The notes under the pieces: generated by a model | Database searches by the model: none | What the model saw: only the letters and a program-made list of their open reading frames with translations | What the model was told of the DNA's origin: nothing | Origin: Nocardioides jensenii JCM 1364 = NBRC 14755 | GTDB taxonomy: Bacteria; Actinomycetota; Actinomycetes; Propionibacteriales; Nocardioidaceae | DNA length: 64,000 nucleotides | Direction of reading: 5' to 3' | Assembly (NCBI RefSeq): GCF_001552535.1 | Contig: NZ_BCRJ01000004.1 | Coordinates: 124,001-188,000 of the forward strand | Program-made: the position numbers and the translations under genes | Shown here: piece by piece, positions 1 to 6,943 of the stretch | Layout of the letters: each line of letters opens with the position of its first letter | Numbering within the stretch: position 1 is the stretch's first letter

Positions 1-433
1 CATGGCCGGGAATCGATGACCAGCAGAGGGCAAACTGCATGGGTGAGGACGGTGCGCGTCACCGAACCCAGGTGTGAACCCAGAGGCAGCACCTGATCGT
101 GACGCTCCACCGCGAGCAGCCAAGCCTGCTCGGAGTTCGCGAGCTCGGGATGGCCTACCGCAAGCCACTCAGGCTGCGTTCGAGGGCTCGCTGAGCGCGC
201 TCGGCCCATTGTGCTGACGCCCGGTCACAATGAGGGACGCCCAGCACACCCCCGCCACGGACATCGAGAGCCAGTACTGCAACAGGCGCCGAGCGGCCAC
301 ATCGCGTGGTCCAGCACTGACGACTCCGCGCGGGCGTCCACCAGGAACGGAAGGCTGCCGTACTCGACAGCCGCCACTGTGAGCACCACCGCCCCGGCAC
401 CGCGAAGCCATCTCCACGTGACCGAGACGGCAC
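1..433 (-). pseudogene. Universal stress protein remnant, frameshifted and cut by window edge
   Basis: Read on the minus strand, about 179 down to 1 encodes the end of a universal stress protein: a GSHLGSVTRTVLTHAVCP stretch followed by LLVID, which matches the family's C-terminal ATP-binding loop and last strand. The preceding part (an alpha-helical AERAQRALE-like segment, about 433-155) lies in a different frame, and stop codons interrupt every frame between 155 and 227. At least one frameshift is needed to join the halves, so I read this as a decayed copy. Four intact universal stress proteins occur further right. The upstream domain is too degenerate to place. The true 3' end lies outside the window, so a longer gene with one error cannot be excluded. 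Confidence 0.5.
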
Positions 434-511
434 GCCGAGCAGAGGACAAGGAACCTTCGGGGCGGGAGGTATTGCCTGACCCCCGAGAGATGTCGAGCGG
501 CCCGGTACCTC

Positions 512-526
512 GGGACCTTCGCCCCT
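512..526 (+). promoter_or_regulatory. DosR-like box upstream of the arc operon
   Basis: GGGACCTTCGCCCCT lies 57 bases before the arcA start. It matches the element RGGACCTTNGNCCCY that recurs upstream of the dormancy-type genes in this window and resembles the mycobacterial DosR box, whose core is GGGAC-N-GNCCC. A weaker copy, GGAACCTTCGGGGCG, is at 450-464. The binding protein is inferred to be the response regulator at 5498-6163. Confidence 0.6.
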
Positions 527-582
527 CTCAAGAAGGCGGCCAGCGGCGCCACGCTGGCAGCACCACTACGAGAGGGAACATC

Positions 583-1806
583 GTGAACCTGCACGTCGAC
601 TCGGAGGTCGGCCGGCTCCGGCAGGCCATCCTGCACCGTCCGGACCTCGAGCTGAAGAGGCTGACCCCGACCAACCATGACGACTACCTCTTCGATGACG
701 TGCTCTGGGTCAAGCACGCGAAGCAGGAACACGACGCCTTCGCCGACACGCTGCGCGACAGGGGCGTCCAGGTGCATCTGCTCGACCAGCTCCTCACCGA
801 GACCCTGGCAATCCCGGAGGCACGCAAGCACGTGCTCGAGTCGACCCTGGACGAACGGGTCTACGGGCCGATGGCGCTCGATGCCCTGCACAGCCTCTTC
901 AGCGCCATGGACCCTGCCGAGCTGACGACGTACCTGATCGGCGGCATGACCAAGCACGAGCTTCTCCAACGCATCGACGAGCCGTCCTCGGTCGTCGTAC
1001 GCGCGATGGCTCCCGGCGACTTCCTGCTGCCCCCGCTGCCCAACCACCTGTTCACCCGGGACACGTCCGCGTGGATCTACGACGGCGTGTCCATCAACGC
1101 GATGCGCAAGCGGGCACGCATGCGCGAGACCATCCACTACGAGGCGATCTACCGCTGGCACCCCAGCTTCGTGACCGACGACTTCCACATCTGGGCCGAC
1201 GGCACGTCGAGCGGTGCCGCCACCACCGAGGGTGGGGACATCCTGGTGCTCGGCAGGGGCGCGGTCCTGGTGGGGATGAGCGAACGAACCACACCGCAAG
1301 GGATCGAGCGCCTCGCCCGCCGCCTCTTCGACGCCGGACGAGCCACCAGGATCGTGGCCCTGGCGATGCCCCAGAAGCGCGCCTTCATGCATCTCGACAC
1401 CGTGATGACGATGGTCGACGACCACACCTTCACCAAGTACGTCGGGCTCGGGATGCTGCCGTCGTACACGATCGAGCCGGGCGACACTGAGAAGGAGCTG
1501 AAGGTGACGCCGCACGAACCGGACCAGATGCATGCCGTGATCGCCGCCGCGCTCGGCATCGACTCGATCAACATGCTCACCGCGACCCAGGACGTGCATG
1601 CCGCCGAACGGGAGCAGTGGGACGACGGCTGCAACGTGCTCGCCGTCGAGCCGGGTGTCGTGGTCGCCTACGAGCGCAACGTCACCACCAACACCCACCT
1701 GCGCAAGAACGGCATCGAGGTGATCACCATCCAGGGCAACGAACTGGGTCGTGGCCGCGGCGGACCGCGGTGCATGACCTGCCCGATCGAACGAGAAGGG
1801 ATCTGA
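583..1806 (+). CDS. arcA: Arginine deiminase
   Basis: Converts L-arginine to citrulline and ammonia, the first step of the cytosolic arginine deiminase pathway. The GTG at 583 follows an AGAGGGA ribosome site by five bases and gives 407 residues, the family's usual length; a longer open frame upstream lacks such a site. Family motifs are in order: FTRD at 157-160, EGGD at 216-219, HLDT at 270-273 and the catalytic cysteine at 397 in RCMTCPI near the C-terminus. The ornithine carbamoyltransferase gene starts three bases after its stop, so arcA, arcB and arcC form one operon. A DosR-like box lies 57 bases upstream, suggesting induction by hypoxia. No arginine/ornithine antiporter gene (arcD) is seen in the window. 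Confidence 0.95.
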   Translation: MNLHVDSEVGRLRQAILHRPDLELKRLTPTNHDDYLFDDVLWVKHAKQEHDAFADTLRDRGVQVHLLDQLLTETLAIPEARKHVLESTLDERVYGPMALDALHSLFSAMDPAELTTYLIGGMTKHELLQRIDEPSSVVVRAMAPGDFLLPPLPNHLFTRDTSAWIYDGVSINAMRKRARMRETIHYEAIYRWHPSFVTDDFHIWADGTSSGAATTEGGDILVLGRGAVLVGMSERTTPQGIERLARRLFDAGRATRIVALAMPQKRAFMHLDTVMTMVDDHTFTKYVGLGMLPSYTIEPGDTEKELKVTPHEPDQMHAVIAAALGIDSINMLTATQDVHAAEREQWDDGCNVLAVEPGVVVAYERNVTTNTHLRKNGIEVITIQGNELGRGRGGPRCMTCPIEREGI

Positions 1807-1809
1807 GTC

Positions 1810-2811
1810 ATGGCCTTCAACCTGCGCAACCGCAACTTCGTCAAGGAGCTCGACTTCACCCCGAAGGAGTGGAGGTTTCTGCTGGACCTGGCCGCGGAGC
1901 TGAAGATCGCGAAGTACACCGGCTCCGAGCAACCGCTGCTGGTCGGCAAGGAGCTCGCGTTGATCTTCGAGAAGGCGTCGACCCGCACCCGGTGCGCGTT
2001 CGAGGTGGCGGCCTTCGACCAGGGCGCCCAGGTGACCTACCTCGGGCCGAGCGGATCCCACATCGGGCACAAGGAGTCGATGAAGGACACTGCCCGGGTC
2101 CTGGGCCGGATGTACGACGGCATCGAGTACCGCGGTCATGGGCAGGCCGACGTCGAGACGCTGGCGACGTACGCCGGGGTGCCGGTGTGGAACGGCCTGA
2201 CCGACGAGTGGCACCCGACCCAGACCCTGTGCGACATGCTCACCATGCGCGAGCACTCGGGCAAGCAAGATGGCGAGATCGCGTTCGCCTATCTGGGCGA
2301 TGCCCGCAACAACGTCGGCAACTCGCTGCTCGTCGCCGGTGCCCTGATGGGCATGGACGTGCGGATCGTCGCGCCGCAGGCGCTGTGGAATGACCCCGAC
2401 GTGATCTCCGCTGCTCGTCAGATCGCCGAGGAGACCGGCGCTCGCATCAGTCACACCGAAAACGTCGAGGACGGCGTCGACGGCGTCGACTTCCTCTACA
2501 CCGACGTGTGGGTCTCGATGGGCGAACCCGAGGAGGTGTGGACCGAGCGGGTCGACCTACTGCTCCCCTACCGGGTGGACATGGCCGTCGTGAAGGCGAC
2601 CCACAACCCGACGGTGAAGTTCATGCACTGCCTCCCCGCGTTCCACGACCGGCACACCGAGGTCGGTGAGCAGCTCTTCCAGAGCACCGGACTGGACGGC
2701 CTCGAGGTGACCGACGAAGTCTTCGAGTCACGCCACTCGATCGTCTTCGACCAGGCCGAGAACCGCATGCACACCATCAAGGCCGTGCTCGTGGCCACGT
2801 TGGGCGGCTGA
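1810..2811 (+). CDS. arcB: Ornithine carbamoyltransferase, catabolic type
   Basis: Interconverts citrulline plus phosphate with ornithine plus carbamoyl phosphate. In this setting it should run in the catabolic direction, feeding carbamate kinase. The 333 residues carry the carbamoyl-phosphate loop STRTR at 57-61, HPTQ at 135-138, the ornithine-binding SMG at 236-238 and HCLPAFHD at 273-280. The length fits catabolic enzymes, which are slightly longer than many biosynthetic ArgF proteins. The gene lies three bases after arcA and two bases before arcC. By sequence alone it could serve arginine biosynthesis, but position argues for the deiminase pathway. Confidence 0.93.
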   Translation: MAFNLRNRNFVKELDFTPKEWRFLLDLAAELKIAKYTGSEQPLLVGKELALIFEKASTRTRCAFEVAAFDQGAQVTYLGPSGSHIGHKESMKDTARVLGRMYDGIEYRGHGQADVETLATYAGVPVWNGLTDEWHPTQTLCDMLTMREHSGKQDGEIAFAYLGDARNNVGNSLLVAGALMGMDVRIVAPQALWNDPDVISAARQIAEETGARISHTENVEDGVDGVDFLYTDVWVSMGEPEEVWTERVDLLLPYRVDMAVVKATHNPTVKFMHCLPAFHDRHTEVGEQLFQSTGLDGLEVTDEVFESRHSIVFDQAENRMHTIKAVLVATLGG

Positions 2812-2812
2812 C

Positions 2813-3823
2813 GTGCGCATCGTGGTCGCACTCGGCGGCAACGCGCTGCTGCGCCGCGGCCAGCGGCCCGACGCCACGACGCAGCAGGAGAACGTACGCC
2901 GCGCTGTCGATGCCCTGGCACCGCTGGCCGAGGAGCACGAGCTGGTCCTCACCCACGGCAACGGGCCCCAGGTGGGCGTGCTGGCCCTGCAGAGCGCCAT
3001 GGACCCCCACCTGACCACGCCGTACCCCTTCGACGTGCTGGGCGCCCAGACCCAGGGGATGATCGGCTACTGGCTGCTTCAGGCCATGCAGAACCGGCTG
3101 CCCGGCCGTCAGGTCGCCGCCATCATCAACCAGACCCTGGTCGAGGCCGCCGACCCGGCATTCGCCGACCCCAGCAAGTTCGTCGGCGAGATGTACGGCC
3201 GTGACGAGGCAGCACGCCTCGCCAGGGAACGGGACTGGGTGGTCAAGCCCGACGGCGAGGGGTGGCGCCGCGTCGTCGGCTCACCACGACCGCAACGGGT
3301 GGTGGAGACCAGGCTGATCCGACAGCTCCTCGAGAGCGGGGCGGTCGTGGTCTGCGCCGGTGGCGGCGGTGTACCCGTGATCCGCGACGCCGAGGGGCAG
3401 CTCCGAGGCGTCGAGGCCGTGGTCGACAAGGACCTGACCAGCGCGGTGCTGGCCGAGGCCCTTGACGCCGACATGCTGCTGGTGCTCACCGACGTGTCCT
3501 GCGTCTTCCGCGACTTCGGCACGCCCGGTCAACAGCCGGTGCACCGGGCCACGCCGAGTGGGCTGCGTGCCCTGGGGTTCCCTGCCGGGTCCATGGGACC
3601 CAAGGTGGATGCGGCCTGCCGTTTCGCCGAGCTCACGGGTGGAGCAGCCGGCATCGGTGCCCTCGAGGACGCCGTGGCCATCCTGCGTGGCGAGGCCGGC
3701 ACGCTGGTCACCCCCACGGGGCACTACGGCGAGGCAGTCCCCGGAATCGGGAGGCCGGACCAAGTGCCCCCGCCCATGGGTCTCCCGGCACCAGTCCTGA
3801 CCGCGCTCTCGCAGGAGGCTTGA
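2813..3823 (+). CDS. arcC: Carbamate kinase
   Basis: Transfers phosphate from carbamoyl phosphate to ADP, giving ATP, ammonia and carbon dioxide: the energy-yielding end of the arginine deiminase pathway. The protein opens with the amino-acid-kinase loop VALGGNAL, followed by THGNGPQVG near residue 43, GGGGVPVI near 182 and VVDKDLTSA near 203. The GTG start is one base after the arcB stop, indicating translational coupling. At 336 residues it is about 30 longer than common carbamate kinases, because the usual end (GTLVTP) is followed by a proline-rich tail of about 34 residues of unknown role. Confidence 0.93.
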   Translation: MRIVVALGGNALLRRGQRPDATTQQENVRRAVDALAPLAEEHELVLTHGNGPQVGVLALQSAMDPHLTTPYPFDVLGAQTQGMIGYWLLQAMQNRLPGRQVAAIINQTLVEAADPAFADPSKFVGEMYGRDEAARLARERDWVVKPDGEGWRRVVGSPRPQRVVETRLIRQLLESGAVVVCAGGGGVPVIRDAEGQLRGVEAVVDKDLTSAVLAEALDADMLLVLTDVSCVFRDFGTPGQQPVHRATPSGLRALGFPAGSMGPKVDAACRFAELTGGAAGIGALEDAVAILRGEAGTLVTPTGHYGEAVPGIGRPDQVPPPMGLPAPVLTALSQEA

Positions 3824-3875
3824 GGCAAGAGACCGAGCCTCTCCGCACGGTCCGGCACGGGAAGGAGATGTGGTG

Positions 3876-4424
3876 ATGAGCACGAGGAAGGGTCTTCGGG
3901 CCCAGGTGGTCCACGAGTCGCTGTTCGGCAACACCGCATGGATAGCGCTGGCGGTGGCGGAGGGACTACGTCTCGAGGGCTTCGACACGTCGGTCGTCGA
4001 CGTGCGCTTCGCCGTACGCGCCGAGGACCTCGATCTGCTCGTGGTCGGCGCCCCCACACACGCGTTCTCGCTGAGCCGGCCGTCAACCCGGCAGGACGCG
4101 GTCCGGAAGGGCGCACCACCGGACGCGGTAGCGGCCGGACTGCGCGAATGGATCGAGGCCTCCTCTCCCCCGGCAGACCAACACCGGCTGGCGGCCGTGT
4201 TCGACACTCGGGTGCGCAAGGTGCGGCACCTGCCGGCCACTGCCTCGCACACTGCGACCCGCCTGCTCCGCAGGAAGGGCTACCACCTGGTGTCCCCACC
4301 GCGCGGTTTTCTCGTGGAGGACGTGGCCGGCCCACTGAGCGAGGGGCAACTCAAGGAAGCGACCCGCTGGGGACGACTGCTCGGCGTCGAGACCCGGAAC
4401 CGGATCGCCGCCGCGGCGCACTGA
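3876..4424 (+). CDS. Flavodoxin-like protein
   Basis: The N-terminus reads VVHESLFGNTAWIALAVAEGL, the FMN-phosphate loop of flavodoxin-fold proteins (here with SLFGNT), and LLVVGAPTHAFSLSRP near residue 50 fits the second flavin loop. It is probably a soluble FMN-binding protein or electron carrier of about 180 residues; partner and substrate are unknown. The ATG at 3876 is eight bases after a GAAGGAG site; GTG codons at 3870 and 3873 are less well spaced. The gene is 52 bases after arcC on the same strand, so it may be transcribed with the arc operon, and it converges with the kinase gene to the right. Confidence 0.75.
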   Translation: MSTRKGLRAQVVHESLFGNTAWIALAVAEGLRLEGFDTSVVDVRFAVRAEDLDLLVVGAPTHAFSLSRPSTRQDAVRKGAPPDAVAAGLREWIEASSPPADQHRLAAVFDTRVRKVRHLPATASHTATRLLRRKGYHLVSPPRGFLVEDVAGPLSEGQLKEATRWGRLLGVETRNRIAAAAH

Positions 4425-4432
4425 CGTGCACT

Positions 4433-5185
4433 TCAGCCCGAGGGCACCGACCATTCCACGGTGGTGCCGTCGTCCGATCGGGACGTGATCGCACAGTGGC
4501 CGCCGAGCCGTTCGGCCCGCTGCTTCATGTTCAGGAGACCGCTCTCGGTCACGCCCTCGGGCAGACCACGACCGTCGTCGCGCACCCGGAGCAGGATCTC
4601 GTCACCGGCAGCGACACGTACGTCGACAGTGTCCGCCTCGGCGTGCCTGGCGGCGTTCGACAGCGCCTCCCCCAGAACGGCCAGGAGATCCGGGACGACC
4701 GCGGGCCGGATCCTGGTGCGCACGGGCCCCTCGAACCGCAGACTCGGGCGGAAGCCGAGAGTCTCGGCGGCGCGGTCGACGATGCGCTGGACCTCTACCT
4801 GAACGTCTGTTGAGTCATCCATCGAGCCGAGGGCGAAGATCGTGCGCCGGATGTCCTTGATGGTCGCGTCGAGGTCATCGACGGCCGTGGCTAGGCGGGT
4901 GGCGATCTGCGGATTGTCGGCCAGGCGGCTCAGGCTCTGCAGTCCCAGTCCCACGGCGAAAAGCCGCTGGATGACCAGGTCGTGCAGGTCACGTGCGATC
5001 CGGTCGCGGTCCTCGAAAAGGGTCAGACGGTGCTGGTCCTCACGGACCCGGGTGATCTCCATGGCGAGGGCGGCCTGCTCGGCGAAGCTGGCCGGCAGCG
5101 CGGTGTCGAGCTCGTGGAACTGCTGCGCGTGGGCTGGCTCCCAGCCCAACGCCAACGCACCAGTGATACCGCGTGACGTGCTCAT
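4433..5185 (-). CDS. DevS/DosS-like histidine kinase, C-terminal part
   Basis: This frame encodes the end of a GAF-like domain (ITGALALGWEPAH, then a helix AEQAALAMEI), a HisKA_3 dimerisation helix with phospho-accepting histidine (DRDRIARDLHDLVIQRLF) and a HATPase domain (GEALSNAARHA, then VRDDGRGLPEG). The arrangement matches the back half of DosS/DosT-type kinases. The ATG at 5185 overlaps the stop of the preceding fragment as ATGA; an in-frame TTG at 5209 is the alternative. The response regulator gene lies on the same strand with its end about 60 bases upstream of the N-terminal fragment. Without the sensory GAF domain, haem-based oxygen or NO sensing is unlikely. It may be the live half of a split kinase or part of a broken gene. 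Confidence 0.65.
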   Translation of the reverse strand: MSTSRGITGALALGWEPAHAQQFHELDTALPASFAEQAALAMEITRVREDQHRLTLFEDRDRIARDLHDLVIQRLFAVGLGLQSLSRLADNPQIATRLATAVDDLDATIKDIRRTIFALGSMDDSTDVQVEVQRIVDRAAETLGFRPSLRFEGPVRTRIRPAVVPDLLAVLGEALSNAARHAEADTVDVRVAAGDEILLRVRDDGRGLPEGVTESGLLNMKQRAERLGGHCAITSRSDDGTTVEWSVPSG

Positions 5186-5436
5186 CGGAACGACCACCAC
5201 CGGGCCCAACCGCGGCCAGCCGACTCGACGATCCGGCTGAGCAGCGTGTCCAGGTCGAGATCGGTGCCCATCGTGACCACCGCATCAAGGAGGAGCTTCC
5301 ACCGCGACTGCTCGTCGAGAACGCTGTGCGTGCGGTCGGCCACCTCGCGCAGCAGATCGTCGAAGCTGGTCTCCGCCAAGGACGACGAGCCTGATCGTTC
5401 GTCCGGTGACGGCACGTCTTTCGCCTCGTTGTCCAT
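5182..5436 (-). pseudogene. N-terminal fragment of the DevS/DosS-like kinase
   Basis: Starting from an ATG at 5436 behind a GGGAG site, about 84 residues read like the opening of a DosS-type kinase: DLLREVADRTHSVLDEQ, then LDLDTLLSRIVESA, where the first GAF domain should begin. After about 12 unrelated residues the frame stops at 5182, and kinase-like sequence resumes in another frame. Compared with full-length DosS proteins (about 550-580 residues), most of both GAF domains is missing, so an internal deletion with frameshift is the simplest reading. The stop overlaps the ATG of the kinase part (ATGA), so coupled translation of two pieces is possible. A sequencing error alone would not restore the missing domains. 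Confidence 0.6.
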
Positions 5437-5497
5437 GCTCGCTCCCACGCCTCTGTCCACTCCCCCATAGGACGCTAGCAGCAAGATGAACCGAGGC

Positions 5498-6163
5498 TCA
5501 GTCCTTCAAGTGCTTGGTGGCGAAGATCGCCGCCTGGGTGCGACTCTGCAAGGACAGCTTCGCGAGCAACGACGACACATAGTTCTTGACCGTCTTCTCG
5601 GCCAGGAACATGGCGCCAGCGATCTGCCGGTTGGTCATGCCCTCACCGATCAACTCGAGGATTCGCTGCTCCTGCTGGGTCAACTGGTCCAGGGACGGAT
5701 CCTTCTTGGGGCCGCTGCGCAGCCTTTCGAGCACCTGGGCGGTCACACCGGGGTCGAGCATCGACTGGCCGGCCGCCACCCGACGCACCGTGTTGATGAG
5801 GTCGTTGCCGTGCACCTGCTTGAGGACATAGCCGGCGGCTCCGGCCATGATCGCCGAGAACAACGCGTCGTCGTCGTCGTACGACGTCAGGATCAGCGCA
5901 GCAATGCTTGCGTCCCGCGACCGGATCTCGCGACACACGTCGATGCCGGAACCGTCCGGCAGCCGGCCGTCGAGGATGGCCACGTCGGGACGCAGTGCGG
6001 GAATCCGCCGCGAGGCCTCCTGGGCCAGGCCGGACTCGCCGACGACGACGATGTCGCCCTCGGCCTCCAGCAGCTCCCTGATCCCCCGGCGGACGATCTC
6101 GTGGTCGTCGAGCAGGTAGACCTTGATCGGTCCGGGCGTCTGGGCAGCGCTGTCTTCACTCAC
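5498..6163 (-). CDS. devR: DosR/DevR-like response regulator (NarL/FixJ family)
   Basis: Likely the transcriptional activator of the surrounding dormancy island. Its 221 residues hold a receiver domain with the acidic pair at 19-20, phospho-acceptor D65 in AILDGRLPDG and K115 in YVLKQ, then a LuxR-type helix-turn-helix at about 160-215. The recognition segment FLAEKTVKNYVSSLLAKL followed by RTQAA is nearly that of mycobacterial DosR, in which the equivalent lysine and asparagine contact the box. It starts at GTG 6163 and is divergent from the CBS gene, with a perfect GGGAC/GTCCC box between them, implying autoregulation. It is probably transcribed with the split kinase gene downstream. The name follows sequence resemblance; function is inferred. 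Confidence 0.85.
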   Translation of the reverse strand: MSEDSAAQTPGPIKVYLLDDHEIVRRGIRELLEAEGDIVVVGESGLAQEASRRIPALRPDVAILDGRLPDGSGIDVCREIRSRDASIAALILTSYDDDDALFSAIMAGAAGYVLKQVHGNDLINTVRRVAAGQSMLDPGVTAQVLERLRSGPKKDPSLDQLTQQEQRILELIGEGMTNRQIAGAMFLAEKTVKNYVSSLLAKLSLQSRTQAAIFATKHLKD

Positions 6164-6222
6164 ATCTTCACTCTACGGCGCCCATCGGCTGGCGTGCAGG
6201 TGTCGACGGTCCCCGTGTCCAC

Positions 6223-6237
6223 GGGACCTTCGTCCCT
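6223..6237 (+). promoter_or_regulatory. DosR-like box between devR and the CBS gene
   Basis: GGGACCTTCGTCCCT is the best palindrome of the series: GGGAC and GTCCC are exact inverted arms around CTTC. It lies 60 bases before the response regulator start on one side and 91 bases before the CBS gene on the other, so it could serve both divergent promoters. Confidence 0.65.
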
Positions 6238-6327
6238 GTGCGCATCGGAGCGGCGGGACAAGCCTGAGAGTGACGCACGACCGCCGGCACTACCGGGTGA
6301 CGGGGCACAGACCAGAGGAGCAGGACG

Positions 6328-6918
6328 ATGTTCGTGAAGGACGTGATGACCGAGAACCCGGTCACGGTGGAGGCGGGAGCATCGTTCAAGACGGGCCTGA
6401 GGCTGCTTGCTCGCTACGGCGTGACGTCGCTCCCTGTGGTCGCCACGGACGGCCGGATCTGCGGCGTCGTCAGCGAGTCGGACCTGATCCGCGAGTCGAT
6501 CCGACCCGATCCGCGGATGGACGTGTGGCTGACCGAGCGCGAGACCATCGCGCCACCGCACACGGTCGACGAGGTGCTCACCGCGCACCCGATTGTCGTG
6601 CATCCGGAGGACGATCTAGCCGTCGCCGTGGAGCTCATGACGTCGACGAGGGTGAAGAGCCTGCCGGTGGTGGACCACCATGATCGGCCGATCGGCATGG
6701 TGAGTCGAAGTGACGTCGTCCGGTCACTCGCCCGCGCCGACACCGACATCGAGGGCCAGGTCGACGATCTGCTCCGCACCCTCGGCGGACCCGACTGGCT
6801 GGTCGAGGTGAATGACGGCATCGTCGAGATCAGCGGCCCGGCCAGCCCCGGCGAGCTGCATCTGGCCCGGGCGGTGGCTGGCATGGTGCCGGGAGTGATC
6901 GACGTACGCATCGTCTGA
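6328..6918 (+). CDS. Tandem CBS-domain protein with BON-like C-terminus
   Basis: Two CBS motifs cover residues 1-60 (opening VKDVMTENPVTV, then ITSLPVV-type core) and 75-135 (MTSTRVKSLPVVD, MVSRSDVVRSLA). Such pairs bind adenine nucleotides and often act as energy sensors. The last 55 residues (WLVEVNDGIVEISGPA, then VPGVIDVRIV) resemble a shortened BON domain. The ATG at 6328 follows a GAGGAG site. It is divergent from the DosR-like regulator with a box between them. Comparable CBS proteins belong to the mycobacterial DosR regulon. Ligand and partner cannot be deduced. Confidence 0.85.
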   Translation: MFVKDVMTENPVTVEAGASFKTGLRLLARYGVTSLPVVATDGRICGVVSESDLIRESIRPDPRMDVWLTERETIAPPHTVDEVLTAHPIVVHPEDDLAVAVELMTSTRVKSLPVVDHHDRPIGMVSRSDVVRSLARADTDIEGQVDDLLRTLGGPDWLVEVNDGIVEISGPASPGELHLARAVAGMVPGVIDVRIV

Positions 6919-6943
6919 TCCCGCGGCCAGCGCCAACGGACAG

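Noticed and set aside
169-2454. A 761-codon open frame on the minus strand opposite arcA and arcB
   Set aside because: It is a shadow of high-GC codon usage; its product is low in family-like sequence and the plus-strand genes are certain.
3888-3906. GGGTCTTCGGGCCC, similar to the DosR-like box
   Set aside because: It lies inside the flavodoxin-like coding sequence just after the start and has a changed left arm; no promoter is needed there.
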